Shown piece by piece: positions 16,956 to 25,405 of a DNA stretch of 64,000 bases (the stretch's first letter is position 1; each line of letters opens with the position of its first letter). The position numbers and the translations under genes are program-made. The notes under the pieces are model-generated. The model was not told the origin of the DNA, did no database searches, and saw nothing but the letters and a program-made list of their open reading frames with translations. This stretch comes from Megasphaera hominis (GTDB lineage Bacteria > Bacillota > Negativicutes > Veillonellales > Megasphaeraceae): the NCBI RefSeq assembly GCF_014269395.1, contig NZ_JACOGK010000015.1, positions 1 to 64,000 of the forward strand, written 5' to 3'.

Positions 16956-17372
16956 ATGAGTGATGTATTAACGTATGATGAAATGAAAGTTGGCGACAAG
17001 ACCACGTTCGGCAAGACCATCGGTGAATGTGACGTCTATGCCTTTGCCGGCGTAACAGGGGACTTCAACCCCATGCATGTTAATGAAGTAGAAGCATCGA
17101 AGACCATGTTTAAAGGCCGTATTGCCCATGGTATGCTCAGTGCTGGTATTATTTCTACAACGATGACGAAGGCCGCTCACGGTGGCACGCCAATTTATTG
17201 CTCGCAGGAACTCAAGTTTAAGGCTCCTGTACATATCGGAGATACCATCACCTGTACAGCCGAACTGATTGAAAAGGTTCCGGAAAAACATCGTCTCATT
17301 TATAGTACAGTTGTTACGAATCAGGATGGCGTCGTTGTAACGGACGGCAAGGCTATGATTCTCAAATTCTAA
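16956..17372 (+). CDS. MaoC-like (R)-specific enoyl-CoA hydratase
   Basis: A 138-residue single hot-dog protein of the PhaJ type. The hydratase-2 motif is complete: AGVTGDFNPMH with Asp36 and His41 as the catalytic pair. It adds water to trans-2-enoyl-CoA to give (R)-3-hydroxyacyl-CoA. It lies 29 nt after the acyl-CoA dehydrogenase and 71 nt before 4-hydroxybutyryl-CoA dehydratase, so its substrate is probably crotonyl-CoA or a substituted relative made by its neighbours. A thioesterase role is less likely given the intact motif. Confidence 0.88.
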   Translation: MSDVLTYDEMKVGDKTTFGKTIGECDVYAFAGVTGDFNPMHVNEVEASKTMFKGRIAHGMLSAGIISTTMTKAAHGGTPIYCSQELKFKAPVHIGDTITCTAELIEKVPEKHRLIYSTVVTNQDGVVVTDGKAMILKF

Positions 17373-17443
17373 ATCAGTTGTTGGTGCAGCGGGCACAGGT
17401 TCTGTGTCCGCCCGTACCATGTTGACCACAGGAGGTTACTATT

Positions 17444-18895
17444 ATGGCACTTATGACTGGCGAACAGTATATCGAAAGCATGCGTAAATTAAACCTGCAG
17501 GTATATATGTTCGGTAAGAAAGTTGAAAACGTCGTTGATGATCCGATTCTTCGTCCGTCTCTGAACTCTGTACGTATGACCTATGATCTGGCTCAGAAAC
17601 CGGAATATGAAGATCTCATGACGGCTACGTCCTCTCTTACCGGTGAAAAAATCAACCGTTTCACCCACATCCATCAGAGCACACAGGATCTGATGAACAA
17701 AGTTAAAATGCAGCGTCTCCTCGGCCAGAAGACGGCAGCCTGCTTCCAGCGTTGTGTAGGTATGGATGCTTCGAACGCCGTATTCTCCACAACCTATGAA
17801 ATCGACCAGAAATATGGTACGCATTATCATGAAAACTTCAAGAAGTTCTTAACGCGCGTACAGCAGAACGACTTCACTGTCGACGGCGCTATGACGGACC
17901 CGAAGGGTGACCGCAGCAAAGCACCGCATGCACAGGATGATCCGGATATGTACCTGCACGTTGTAGAACGTCGTCCTGATGGCGTCGTTGTTCGTGGTGC
18001 CAAAGCACATCAGACGGGCTTCATCAACTCTCACGAAGTTATCGTCATGCCGACGATTTCCATGCGTGAAGCTGATAAAGATTACGCTATTTCCTTCTGC
18101 TGTCCTACCGATGCTGAAGGCATCTTCATGATCGTTGGCCGTCAGTCCTGCGATACGCGTAAACTGGAAGGTGCACCGATGGATACGGGCAACCCGGAAT
18201 TCGGCGGCACAGAAGCCCTGGTTATTTTCGATAACGTATTCATCCCGAATGACCAGATCTTCCTGAACGGCGAAGTTGAATTTGCCGGCATGATGGTAGA
18301 ACGCTTTGCCGGTTACCATCGTCAGTCTTACGGCGGCTGCAAAGTTGGCGTAGGCGACGTATTGATCGGCGCAGCTGCTCTGGCTGCTGATTACAACGGC
18401 TGCTCTTCCGCATCCCACATCAAAGACAAGATCATTGAAATGCAGCACCTCAATGAAACCCTCTTTGGCTGCGGCATTGCTTGCTCCGCTTTGGGCACCA
18501 AGACGAAAGCCGGTAACTACCTCATCGACATGCTGCTGGCTAACGTCTGCAAACAGAACGTTACGCGTTTCCCCTATGAAATCGTTCGTCTGGCTGAAGA
18601 TATTGCCGGCGGTCTCGTAGTAACAGCACCGTCTGAAATCGACCTGCGCGACTCCAAGATTGGGCCGTATGTTGATAAATACCTGAAAGGCATCTCTGCC
18701 GTTTCGACAGAAAACCGCCTGAAAGTATTACGCCTCATTGAAAACCTCTGCCTCGGCACAGCTGCTGTTGGCTACCGTACAGAATCCATGCACGGTGCAG
18801 GTTCTCCGCAGGCACAGCGCATCATGATTTCCCGTCAGGGCAACTTGGAAATGAAGAAAAACCTGGCAAAAGCAATTGCACACATCGAAGAATAA
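17444..18895 (+). CDS. abfD: 4-hydroxybutyryl-CoA dehydratase / vinylacetyl-CoA delta-isomerase
   Basis: A 483-residue FAD and [4Fe-4S] enzyme that converts 4-hydroxybutyryl-CoA to crotonyl-CoA and isomerises vinylacetyl-CoA. The cluster ligands known from the Clostridium aminobutyricum enzyme (Cys99, Cys103, His292, Cys299) match Cys100, Cys104, His292 and Cys299 here, within QKTAACFQRC and AGYHRQSYGGC. Length and sequence agree with AbfD over the whole protein. AGGAGG precedes the ATG. As the third gene after acyl-CoA dehydrogenase and MaoC hydratase it provides a route from a 4-hydroxyacyl-CoA into butyrate-type metabolism. No 4-hydroxybutyrate dehydrogenase or CoA-transferase lies in the window. 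The tail of a paralog is at 1-180. Confidence 0.93.
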   Translation: MALMTGEQYIESMRKLNLQVYMFGKKVENVVDDPILRPSLNSVRMTYDLAQKPEYEDLMTATSSLTGEKINRFTHIHQSTQDLMNKVKMQRLLGQKTAACFQRCVGMDASNAVFSTTYEIDQKYGTHYHENFKKFLTRVQQNDFTVDGAMTDPKGDRSKAPHAQDDPDMYLHVVERRPDGVVVRGAKAHQTGFINSHEVIVMPTISMREADKDYAISFCCPTDAEGIFMIVGRQSCDTRKLEGAPMDTGNPEFGGTEALVIFDNVFIPNDQIFLNGEVEFAGMMVERFAGYHRQSYGGCKVGVGDVLIGAAALAADYNGCSSASHIKDKIIEMQHLNETLFGCGIACSALGTKTKAGNYLIDMLLANVCKQNVTRFPYEIVRLAEDIAGGLVVTAPSEIDLRDSKIGPYVDKYLKGISAVSTENRLKVLRLIENLCLGTAAVGYRTESMHGAGSPQAQRIMISRQGNLEMKKNLAKAIAHIEE

Positions 18896-18907
18896 TCAGT
18901 ACCTTTG

Positions 18908-18936
18908 GCAGGCCTCGTAAGAGGCCTGCTTTTTTG
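18908..18936 (+). terminator. rho-independent terminator
   Basis: GCAGGCCTC-GTAA-GAGGCCTGC with TTTTTT; ends the abfD operon. Confidence 0.9.
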
Positions 18937-18980
18937 TACGCCAATATATTGCAGGTATGGACAGATAAGCAAAATATTCG

Positions 18981-19009
18981 TTGACAGAATACAACCAGGT
19001 GCCTATAAT
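18981..19009 (+). promoter_or_regulatory. consensus promoter of the MFS gene
   Basis: TTGACA (18981-18986) and TATAAT (19004-19009) with 17 bp, both boxes at full consensus. ATATTCG lies directly before the -35 box. Confidence 0.85.
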
Positions 19010-19124
19010 GAACGTAGAGTTAACGTAGTGATATGGGGTTTCACGCTTGCAGAAAACGGGGAAAGGGGGCGTGTGTACGTAGCCGTGTAAGCCTGCAGGC
19101 TAATTTAAATAGGGGGTGTGCACT

Positions 19125-20429
19125 ATGACACACGATTTGTATGGTAGTAAGCCGACGAAAGTCCGCTGGATGGTCTTTGGCTCACTGCTGGCATTATGTA
19201 CGGTTAACTATGTAGACCGGGCGGTTATTTCGATTTGTATGCCTGCCATCGAAGCAGATTTGCAATTTGGACCTGCCATGGTCGGCGTTATTCTGAGTGC
19301 TTTTTTCTGGGGCTATACGCTCATGCAGATTCCGGCCGGCTGGATTGCTGACCGCCTGGGACCAGGGAAAACGATTCTCGGATCAGGCCTGCTCTGGGGG
19401 ATTTTTCAGATCATTACAGGCTTCCTCAATGGCAGTACGGGTTTCATGATTGTCCGCGCCTTGTTAGGTGCGTCGGAAGCGCCAATCTATCCGGCCAGCA
19501 GCAAGCTGCAGTCTGTATGGCTGACGAAAAATGAACGTACCCGCGGGGCGGCTATCGTCGATGCCGGGTCAGCCTTAGGGACGTCGATTGGCGGGCCGCT
19601 GATCATTGCCTTCCTGGCTTGGTTCGGTGGCTGGCGTGGCGCATTGATGGGTGCCGGTGTTGTAACCATGGCTGTTGTCTTAGTTTGTTATAAATTTGTA
19701 CATACGACACCGGATACGAATACCATGATCAATGCAGCCGAACGGGAATACATTGACAAGGCCTTAAAGGAAGAATATGAAAGTGAACAGATGGCCAGTG
19801 GCGGCCGTACGTCCTTAGGCTTACCGCGGTATTTGCGCAGCCTGACCTTCTGGGGCATGGTCTTAGGCTTTGTCTGCTACGACTGCTTCTGGTATGGCCT
19901 CATGACCTGGGGCCCCATGTATTTATCCCAGGTATTCAAGGTCAATATCATGACCGTCGGCGGCTCGATTTTCATCATCTTTGGCTGTGGCGTCATTGGC
20001 TCCTTCTTCGGCGGCTACATGATCGATATGCTGCGCATCAAGGGCTATGATTCCAACAAGGTCGTCAAATACGCCCTGGCCGGCTTGGGTATTGCCATGG
20101 CTCTTTCTATGTACCTTTTGAGCACGGCGGCGACGATTACCCTGGCGATTGTCTACATGTCCTTTGCCATGTTCTGTGAAAAATGGGTTGGCGCTACCTT
20201 TTGGATGATGCCGGCTGCCATTTCCCAGAAGGATGATGTCGGTATCGTGGCCGGTGCCATGAACTTCATGGGCAATATTGGCGGTACGATCGTGCCAATC
20301 CTCGTTGGGCTTATCGTTACCTTTACGGGCAGCTATTATTGGGCCATTATCCTGTTCCTGGCCTTTGCCTTGGGCGTTTGCCTGTTCCCCATCTGGATTA
20401 ACATGAATAAGAAGGTAGGGGCGCAATAA
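19125..20429 (+). CDS. MFS transporter, galactonate/glucarate-like ACS type
   Basis: A 434-residue major facilitator with DR at residues 31-32, WGYTLMQIPAGWIADRLGP and LGASEAPIYPA, the pattern of the D-galactonate/glucarate (DgoT/GudP) branch. The start is ATG 19125 after a GGGGG ribosome site; GTG 19116 overlaps that site. It is transcribed alone from a consensus promoter and followed by a terminator. With the dehydratases and SDRs upstream it supports sugar-acid use by this region. Confidence 0.87.
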   Translation: MTHDLYGSKPTKVRWMVFGSLLALCTVNYVDRAVISICMPAIEADLQFGPAMVGVILSAFFWGYTLMQIPAGWIADRLGPGKTILGSGLLWGIFQIITGFLNGSTGFMIVRALLGASEAPIYPASSKLQSVWLTKNERTRGAAIVDAGSALGTSIGGPLIIAFLAWFGGWRGALMGAGVVTMAVVLVCYKFVHTTPDTNTMINAAEREYIDKALKEEYESEQMASGGRTSLGLPRYLRSLTFWGMVLGFVCYDCFWYGLMTWGPMYLSQVFKVNIMTVGGSIFIIFGCGVIGSFFGGYMIDMLRIKGYDSNKVVKYALAGLGIAMALSMYLLSTAATITLAIVYMSFAMFCEKWVGATFWMMPAAISQKDDVGIVAGAMNFMGNIGGTIVPILVGLIVTFTGSYYWAIILFLAFALGVCLFPIWINMNKKVGAQ

Positions 20430-20477
20430 GAACTGCAGCCATAGGCGCTGTGACAGCATTTTATCAATAAAAGAAGA

Positions 20478-20509
20478 GGGGGACCTGCTCTATGGGCAGA
20501 TCCCCCTTT
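20478..20509 (+). terminator. rho-independent terminator
   Basis: GGGGGA-CCTGC...GGCAG-TCCCCC stem with a short T run. Confidence 0.75.
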
Positions 20510-20613
20510 GTAATTTAAAAAAAAGATGCGTAACGAGGAGTTGTTAATTTTTTGTTTATAACTTTTGTGTATACTGTAACCACTGCATTTTAGTACAGTG
20601 GGAGGATAGGGTA

Positions 20614-22281
20614 ATGGTAACTTTTATTAGACATCACCGCCGGGCAACACTGGGTTTGTTGTGTCTGGCATTGATCTTGTTGTATGTGGCTCATTTGGGG
20701 TCGTATCATCTTATCGAGCTCGATGAAGGCCGCTATCACCGGGTAGCCATGGAAATGGTTTTATCCGGCGATTATGTGACACCTCATTTTGATTACATGC
20801 CGTATTTTGAAAAGCCGATTTTCCAGTATTGGATCACGGCCCTGGCCATGAATCTCTTTGGCTTTCAGGAATTTACAGGCCGCGTCTTGCCGGCCTTGAC
20901 CGGTGTCGGTAATGTCCTTGTGGCAGCCTGGCTGGGCCGCTATATGTATAACCGCCGTACAGGGATTATGGCCGGTATCATCCTGGCAACGACGGCCTTG
21001 CAATTAATCGTTTCTTCTATTGGCGTTCTCGATATGGCCCTGACGTTCTTTGTCAACACGTGCCTGGCCTCGTTCTATGTCTTCGAACGGACAGAAAAGA
21101 AGAAGTATTTGCTCCTTTTCTATGCTTCCATGGGCTTTGGCATGCTGACGAAGGGGCTGATTGCCATCGTCTTTCCCTTGGGCATTCTCTTTTGGTACGT
21201 CCTGCTTACGCGGCGGCCGCGCCTCTTTTTGCGCCTGTTCTACCTGCCGGGAATCTTGCTCTTTCTGGTCATTGCTGTGCCCTGGTATTATCTCGTCTGC
21301 CAGCGTAATCCAGAATTCTTTTATTTCTTCTTTATTCGCGAACATTTCCTGCGTTTTGCGACGACTATGCACGAACGGTTCCATCCGTGGTATTATTTCG
21401 TACCCGTGCTTTTGGCAGGCTTCATGCCGTGGACAGGCTTCTTGCTTACCTTTTTCAGCAAACGCGGTATTTTCCGCAGCCCGTCGTCACCTAAGGAAAA
21501 GCAGGCCCTGTGCCTCCTGGCCTTGTGGGCTGGCCTGATTTATCTCTTCTACAGTATTTCTGATTCGAAATTGCCGACGTATATCATGCCCTGCTGGCTG
21601 CCCTTGTCCATCCTCGTAGCAGCCTCGCTGGAACGGTGCCGCCACGTCGGCAGCTGGCTCTGCCATTCCTTCCTGGTAAACAGCATCCTCTGCCTGCTCT
21701 TTACCGTTGCGGGCATTGCCTATATCATGCGAACGGACTTCCTCACCGTTTCCGGCTTTGTGACGCACGGCGGTTTGCTCATTGCCTCACTTTTGCTCGG
21801 GACTATCGCAGCCGCCTGGATCTGGCGCTCGCGGCGCAGCTTTTTGGCAGTATTCCTGGTTCTTTCCTGTATGGCCTATGGCTTTGGCGTCGGTGCGCAT
21901 CAGGTACAAGGCCAGATCCACGACCACCAGACGGCGTACTATGTCAGCCAGGATTTGAAGGAACTCGATCCGGATCAAAAGACGCCGATTATCATGTACG
22001 GCAAATTTATGCCGGGCTTGGTCTATTACCTGGACCGGCCCATTGCAGCGGCTAACTTTATGGGCGAATTGGAATATGGCCTGTACCACACGGACCGGAC
22101 GGGCATGTATTACGGCAGTAAGGAGTTGCGCGAACTCTGGGAAAGCCCGCAGCGCGTCATCGTCGTCGTGCAGCCGCTCTATCTCGACGAAGCGCGCCGC
22201 GTCTTAGGTACGCCGGAAGCGCAATGCCTGCACGTAGAAGATTACTACATCCTCGTCAATCATAAGGCGTCACAGTCCTAA
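20614..22281 (+). CDS. ArnT-like integral membrane glycosyltransferase (GT83/PMT family)
   Basis: A 555-residue multi-spanning protein. It has the ELDEGRY motif (about residue 36-42) of ArnT/PMT-type transferases, with the acidic pair that binds the polyprenyl-phosphate sugar, then EKPIFQYW and about a dozen hydrophobic helices, and a soluble C-terminal periplasmic domain. ArnT adds 4-amino-4-deoxy-L-arabinose from undecaprenyl phosphate to lipid A; relatives use other sugars. No arn genes adjoin, so the sugar is unknown. Its presence indicates an LPS-bearing outer membrane. GGAGGA precedes ATG. Confidence 0.85.
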   Translation: MVTFIRHHRRATLGLLCLALILLYVAHLGSYHLIELDEGRYHRVAMEMVLSGDYVTPHFDYMPYFEKPIFQYWITALAMNLFGFQEFTGRVLPALTGVGNVLVAAWLGRYMYNRRTGIMAGIILATTALQLIVSSIGVLDMALTFFVNTCLASFYVFERTEKKKYLLLFYASMGFGMLTKGLIAIVFPLGILFWYVLLTRRPRLFLRLFYLPGILLFLVIAVPWYYLVCQRNPEFFYFFFIREHFLRFATTMHERFHPWYYFVPVLLAGFMPWTGFLLTFFSKRGIFRSPSSPKEKQALCLLALWAGLIYLFYSISDSKLPTYIMPCWLPLSILVAASLERCRHVGSWLCHSFLVNSILCLLFTVAGIAYIMRTDFLTVSGFVTHGGLLIASLLLGTIAAAWIWRSRRSFLAVFLVLSCMAYGFGVGAHQVQGQIHDHQTAYYVSQDLKELDPDQKTPIIMYGKFMPGLVYYLDRPIAAANFMGELEYGLYHTDRTGMYYGSKELRELWESPQRVIVVVQPLYLDEARRVLGTPEAQCLHVEDYYILVNHKASQS

Positions 22282-22285
22282 GAGG

Positions 22286-22918
22286 TTAGCTCATGCTGAC
22301 GCGGACGGGGTCGCCTGTGACGGCATCGAGGAGAATATGGTAGGTCACGCTGCCATCTTTACAGCGGACGGCGTAGAGGGGATGCATAGGCTGTGCCTGA
22401 GCCTGAGGCTGGCCGGCCTGCGCTGCCGGTGCCTGGGTTGTAGCCGGAGCCTGTGGCTGTTTGGCCTGTGTCGAAGCGCCGGTTGTGCCGTCCTTACGGT
22501 CCTGCTGGCCCCCCTGGTCCGGCGATCCTTTTCTATCTCTTTCGCGTCCCTTGTGTTCCTTTCCTTCTTTAGGGTCTTTCTGATCGGGACCGCCCTGACG
22601 GGGCAGTTCCAGATTTACTTCAGCAAACGTTAAGGTAGAGCTGTCTTTACCAATGGCCTGTGCTGCCCGTTCCTTGATCGTATCAGGGTCGAGCAGTGCC
22701 AGGCCATTTTTGGTTGCTTCTGCTTCAATCATGGACGTGCGTGCTGCGGCGACTTCAGCATGGTGGGCCTTCTTTTGCTGTACGTGGTACCAGCCGGCAC
22801 CGCCGCCGATAATGGCACAGACCACCACGACAGCCGTGGCTTGTTTCAGGTGTTTCTTGGTAAATACTTTCTGTTGCAATGTGTCTTTGAGCGAGTCTAA
22901 TTTTTTCTGTTCCATCAT
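22286..22918 (-). CDS. membrane-anchored PepSY-like protein with low-complexity linker
   Basis: A 210-residue protein with one N-terminal membrane helix (about residues 27-46), a first PepSY-like stretch (TIKERAAQAIGKDSSTLTF), a charged and Gln/Pro/Ala-rich linker (about 110-175) and a C-terminal YAVRCKDGSVTYHILLDAVTG that fits the second half of a PepSY domain. PepSY proteins sit outside the membrane and often inhibit proteases or act with two-component systems. It is divergent from the kinase gene at 23122, with tandem repeats over both promoter regions, so I infer it is a target or sensor partner of that system. AGGAGG precedes the start. Confidence 0.65.
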   Translation of the reverse strand: MMEQKKLDSLKDTLQQKVFTKKHLKQATAVVVVCAIIGGGAGWYHVQQKKAHHAEVAAARTSMIEAEATKNGLALLDPDTIKERAAQAIGKDSSTLTFAEVNLELPRQGGPDQKDPKEGKEHKGRERDRKGSPDQGGQQDRKDGTTGASTQAKQPQAPATTQAPAAQAGQPQAQAQPMHPLYAVRCKDGSVTYHILLDAVTGDPVRVSMS

Positions 22919-22963
22919 GGTACCTCCTGTATGTGAATGAAGACTTTTTTTGACTACACCTGC

Positions 22964-23086
22964 AGTATAGCGGTAAAATCTAAACAGGACCTAACAGGGG
23001 GCATAAGATTCGCGAAATTATGCGTTTTTTTCGCTTTAGGAAAGGCGCTTTTTGTTTAGGAAATCTTAAGAACTATCGCCTATACT
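22964..23086. promoter_or_regulatory. divergent promoters with tandem repeats
   Basis: Minus strand: TATACT (22969-22964) with AACAGG direct repeats at 22983-22988 and 22993-22998 over the -35 area. Plus strand: TATACT (23081-23086) with TTTAGGAAA at 23035-23043 and 23055-23063, 20 bp apart and ending at the -35 position. Neither promoter has a good -35 box, as expected for response-regulator activation. Confidence 0.5.
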
Positions 23087-23121
23087 AGGCGTATACAAGA
23101 AAAAGAAAGAAGGCGGTGCCC

Positions 23122-24630
23122 ATGCGTATTCGTGATATATCTCTGCGTAAACGGCTCCTCTTTGCCAACGTCATGATGGTGGTGATCCCTGTCTGTATCC
23201 TCATGGGGATCGCCGGCCTGATTTTGCAGGGCCTGCGTTTTTCCGCCGGACCTGATGGCAATCTGGTGACCCTCTGGCCTGAAAAAGGGCCGGCCATGTC
23301 CATTCAGTACACTGTGAGTTCACTAAAAGTCAATATTGATAAATTGGACCACATGGATAAACCTAAAGTCAAGGATCTCATGGATGACTGTCATGTTCTC
23401 GAGAGCCTGGGCATTGAAACAGCCATTGTCCGCCAGGGACACGTTCTCTATTGCACGCCTGGCGCCAATGCCCTGCGCCTGCAGGAAGCGGTATACCGCA
23501 AAGGCGGCGGTCAGTCGTCGGCCATGGTTTGGAACGACGAAGGCTTTTATTTCACCTATACGGCACCACAGGGGACGGCTATTTTCGCTGCCGGTGACGT
23601 GCCCTTCCTGGCTCGTGGCGGTATCCGGCCGGGCACCGCCAAAGGGCTTTTGCACGGCGTGCTTTTCTTTATGGTAGGCCTGGCCCTGGTATTGATTCTC
23701 GGCTTTGGTATTTATTTGTCCCGTCTCTTATCGCGGCAGATTCTGGAACCGTTGTCGGCGCTGCGTCAGGCCTCGGCGGCTATTCGCAATGGCAATCTCG
23801 ATGAGCCCCTGCAGGTTACGGCCGGTGACGAACTGGGTGAAGCGTGCCGTGACTTTGATGCCATGCGGCAGGAATTGCAGCGCTCCCGGGCAGAACGGGA
23901 ACGCTACGAACAAAACCGGCGCGAGCTCATTGCCGGTATTTCCCACGATTTGTCGACGCCGCTGACGCTCCTTAAAGGCTATGCCTGTGGCATTTTGGAG
24001 GGCATTGCAGCGACACCGGAAAAGAAACATCATTACGTCGAGCTCATGTACCGTAGTGCCTGCACCCTGGAACGGCTCGTAGACAGTCTTTTTCTCTTTT
24101 CCAAACTGGAATTGGGCCGCGTGCCCTTCCATACAGAAGTCGTCGATTTACAGCAGTACTTTGCAGATTTCCTGGGTGAATGTGCAGGCGACTATGAAAA
24201 ACGCGGCTTAGACCTCCGCCTGTCCCATACGGGCCGGGGCTTTTGGGTAGCCCTGGACCGGATGCAGTTTCAACGGGTGGTGGAAAACCTTTTGGAAAAC
24301 AGCCTGAAGTATAAAGAAGGCGAACGCGTGGCTGTAGACATTGTCCTGACGCAGTGCGGCGGCCAGGCCGGCCTGGCCTTTGCCGATCACGGCCGGGGCG
24401 TACCGGATGAGGCCTTGCCCCTGCTCTTTGACAGCTTTTATCGTACCGATAAGGCCCGGACGGATGTGAAACAGGGCAGTGGTCTGGGACTGGCGATTAC
24501 CAAGCAGATTGTAGAAGCCCTAGGGGGCACGATTAAGGCCGAAGCCACACCGGGAGGGGGACTTACGATTCGCATGACCCTGCCCCTTGCAAAGGAGACG
24601 AAAAACAGTGAAAACGATACTGATCATTGA
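23122..24630 (+). CDS. sensor histidine kinase with HAMP domain
   Basis: A 502-residue kinase. Two membrane helices (about residues 14-38 and 178-203) enclose an extracytoplasmic sensor of about 140 residues; HAMP follows (about 205-260), then the H-box with His275 in ISHDLSTPLTLLKGY, the N-box ENLLENSLKY, and the G-boxes DHGRGVPD and GSGLGLAI. It phosphorylates the regulator encoded just downstream, whose gene overlaps its 3' end. The kinase is first, the reverse of the usual order. The signal is unknown; the neighbouring PepSY protein suggests envelope state. Confidence 0.92.
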   Translation: MRIRDISLRKRLLFANVMMVVIPVCILMGIAGLILQGLRFSAGPDGNLVTLWPEKGPAMSIQYTVSSLKVNIDKLDHMDKPKVKDLMDDCHVLESLGIETAIVRQGHVLYCTPGANALRLQEAVYRKGGGQSSAMVWNDEGFYFTYTAPQGTAIFAAGDVPFLARGGIRPGTAKGLLHGVLFFMVGLALVLILGFGIYLSRLLSRQILEPLSALRQASAAIRNGNLDEPLQVTAGDELGEACRDFDAMRQELQRSRAERERYEQNRRELIAGISHDLSTPLTLLKGYACGILEGIAATPEKKHHYVELMYRSACTLERLVDSLFLFSKLELGRVPFHTEVVDLQQYFADFLGECAGDYEKRGLDLRLSHTGRGFWVALDRMQFQRVVENLLENSLKYKEGERVAVDIVLTQCGGQAGLAFADHGRGVPDEALPLLFDSFYRTDKARTDVKQGSGLGLAITKQIVEALGGTIKAEATPGGGLTIRMTLPLAKETKNSENDTDH

Positions 24631-25303
24631 AGATAACCAGGAAATTGCCGAACTGGAACGGGATTTCCTTGAAGCAGCCGGCATTACTGCCGAAATTGCC
24701 GAAACGGGTACGGACGGACTGGACCGGGCCCTGCATCAGGACTATGACCTGGTCCTGTTGGACATCATGCTGCCCGGCCTGGATGGTTTTGAAGTCTGCC
24801 GCCGTTTGCGGGCGGAAAAGGATGTGCCCATCCTCATGGTATCGGCTAAACGGGAAGACATCGACAAGATCCGCGGTCTGGGACTGGGCGCCGATGATTA
24901 CATCATTAAGCCCTTTAGCCCCATGGAGCTCGTGGCCCGCGTAAAGGCCCATATAGCCCGGTATGAACGGCTGACGGCCGGTGCCCAGGCAGCTAACGCC
25001 GCGGTCATTCATTGTGGGGATCTTACTATTGAAACGGATAAGCATCGCGTCTTTGTCGGCCCTAAGGAGGTCACGCTGACGCATAAGGAATTTGAGCTCC
25101 TCGTCTTTCTGGCCCGCAATCAGGGCATCGTCTTTAACCGCGAGCGCCTTTTTGAAAAGGTTTGGGGCTACGATGCCGAAGGCGATACGGCGACAGTCAT
25201 GGTCCACATCAACCGCATCAGGGAAAAAATTGAGCCCGATCCGTCTCATCCTATTTATATTGAAACCGTCTGGGGTGCCGGCTACAGGATGAAAGAATGC
25301 TAA
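24608..25303 (+). CDS. OmpR-family response regulator
   Basis: A 231-residue regulator. The receiver domain has the acidic pair Glu8/Asp9, phosphoacceptor Asp52 (LLDIMLPG) and Lys101 (IIKPF). The winged-helix DNA-binding domain (about 130-229) has FELLVFLARNQG and the terminal VWGAGYRMKE. GTG 24608 is taken as the start after AAAGGAG; this places it 23 nt inside the kinase gene, so the two are translationally coupled. Direct repeats upstream of the operon are candidates for its own binding site. Confidence 0.92.
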   Translation: MKTILIIEDNQEIAELERDFLEAAGITAEIAETGTDGLDRALHQDYDLVLLDIMLPGLDGFEVCRRLRAEKDVPILMVSAKREDIDKIRGLGLGADDYIIKPFSPMELVARVKAHIARYERLTAGAQAANAAVIHCGDLTIETDKHRVFVGPKEVTLTHKEFELLVFLARNQGIVFNRERLFEKVWGYDAEGDTATVMVHINRIREKIEPDPSHPIYIETVWGAGYRMKEC

Positions 25304-25326
25304 CGGGCCGGGTGTTGTAAAAAGCG

Positions 25327-25355
25327 TTCAATTTTGCCTGTAAACATGCTACAAT
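25327..25355 (+). promoter_or_regulatory. promoter of the McrB-like gene
   Basis: TTCAAT (25327-25332) and TACAAT (25350-25355), 17 bp apart. Confidence 0.5.
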
Positions 25356-25405
25356 AGCCCATAGAAAGATACGTTGCCAAGGCACTTGGGGGAAGAAGGA
25401 TAGCC

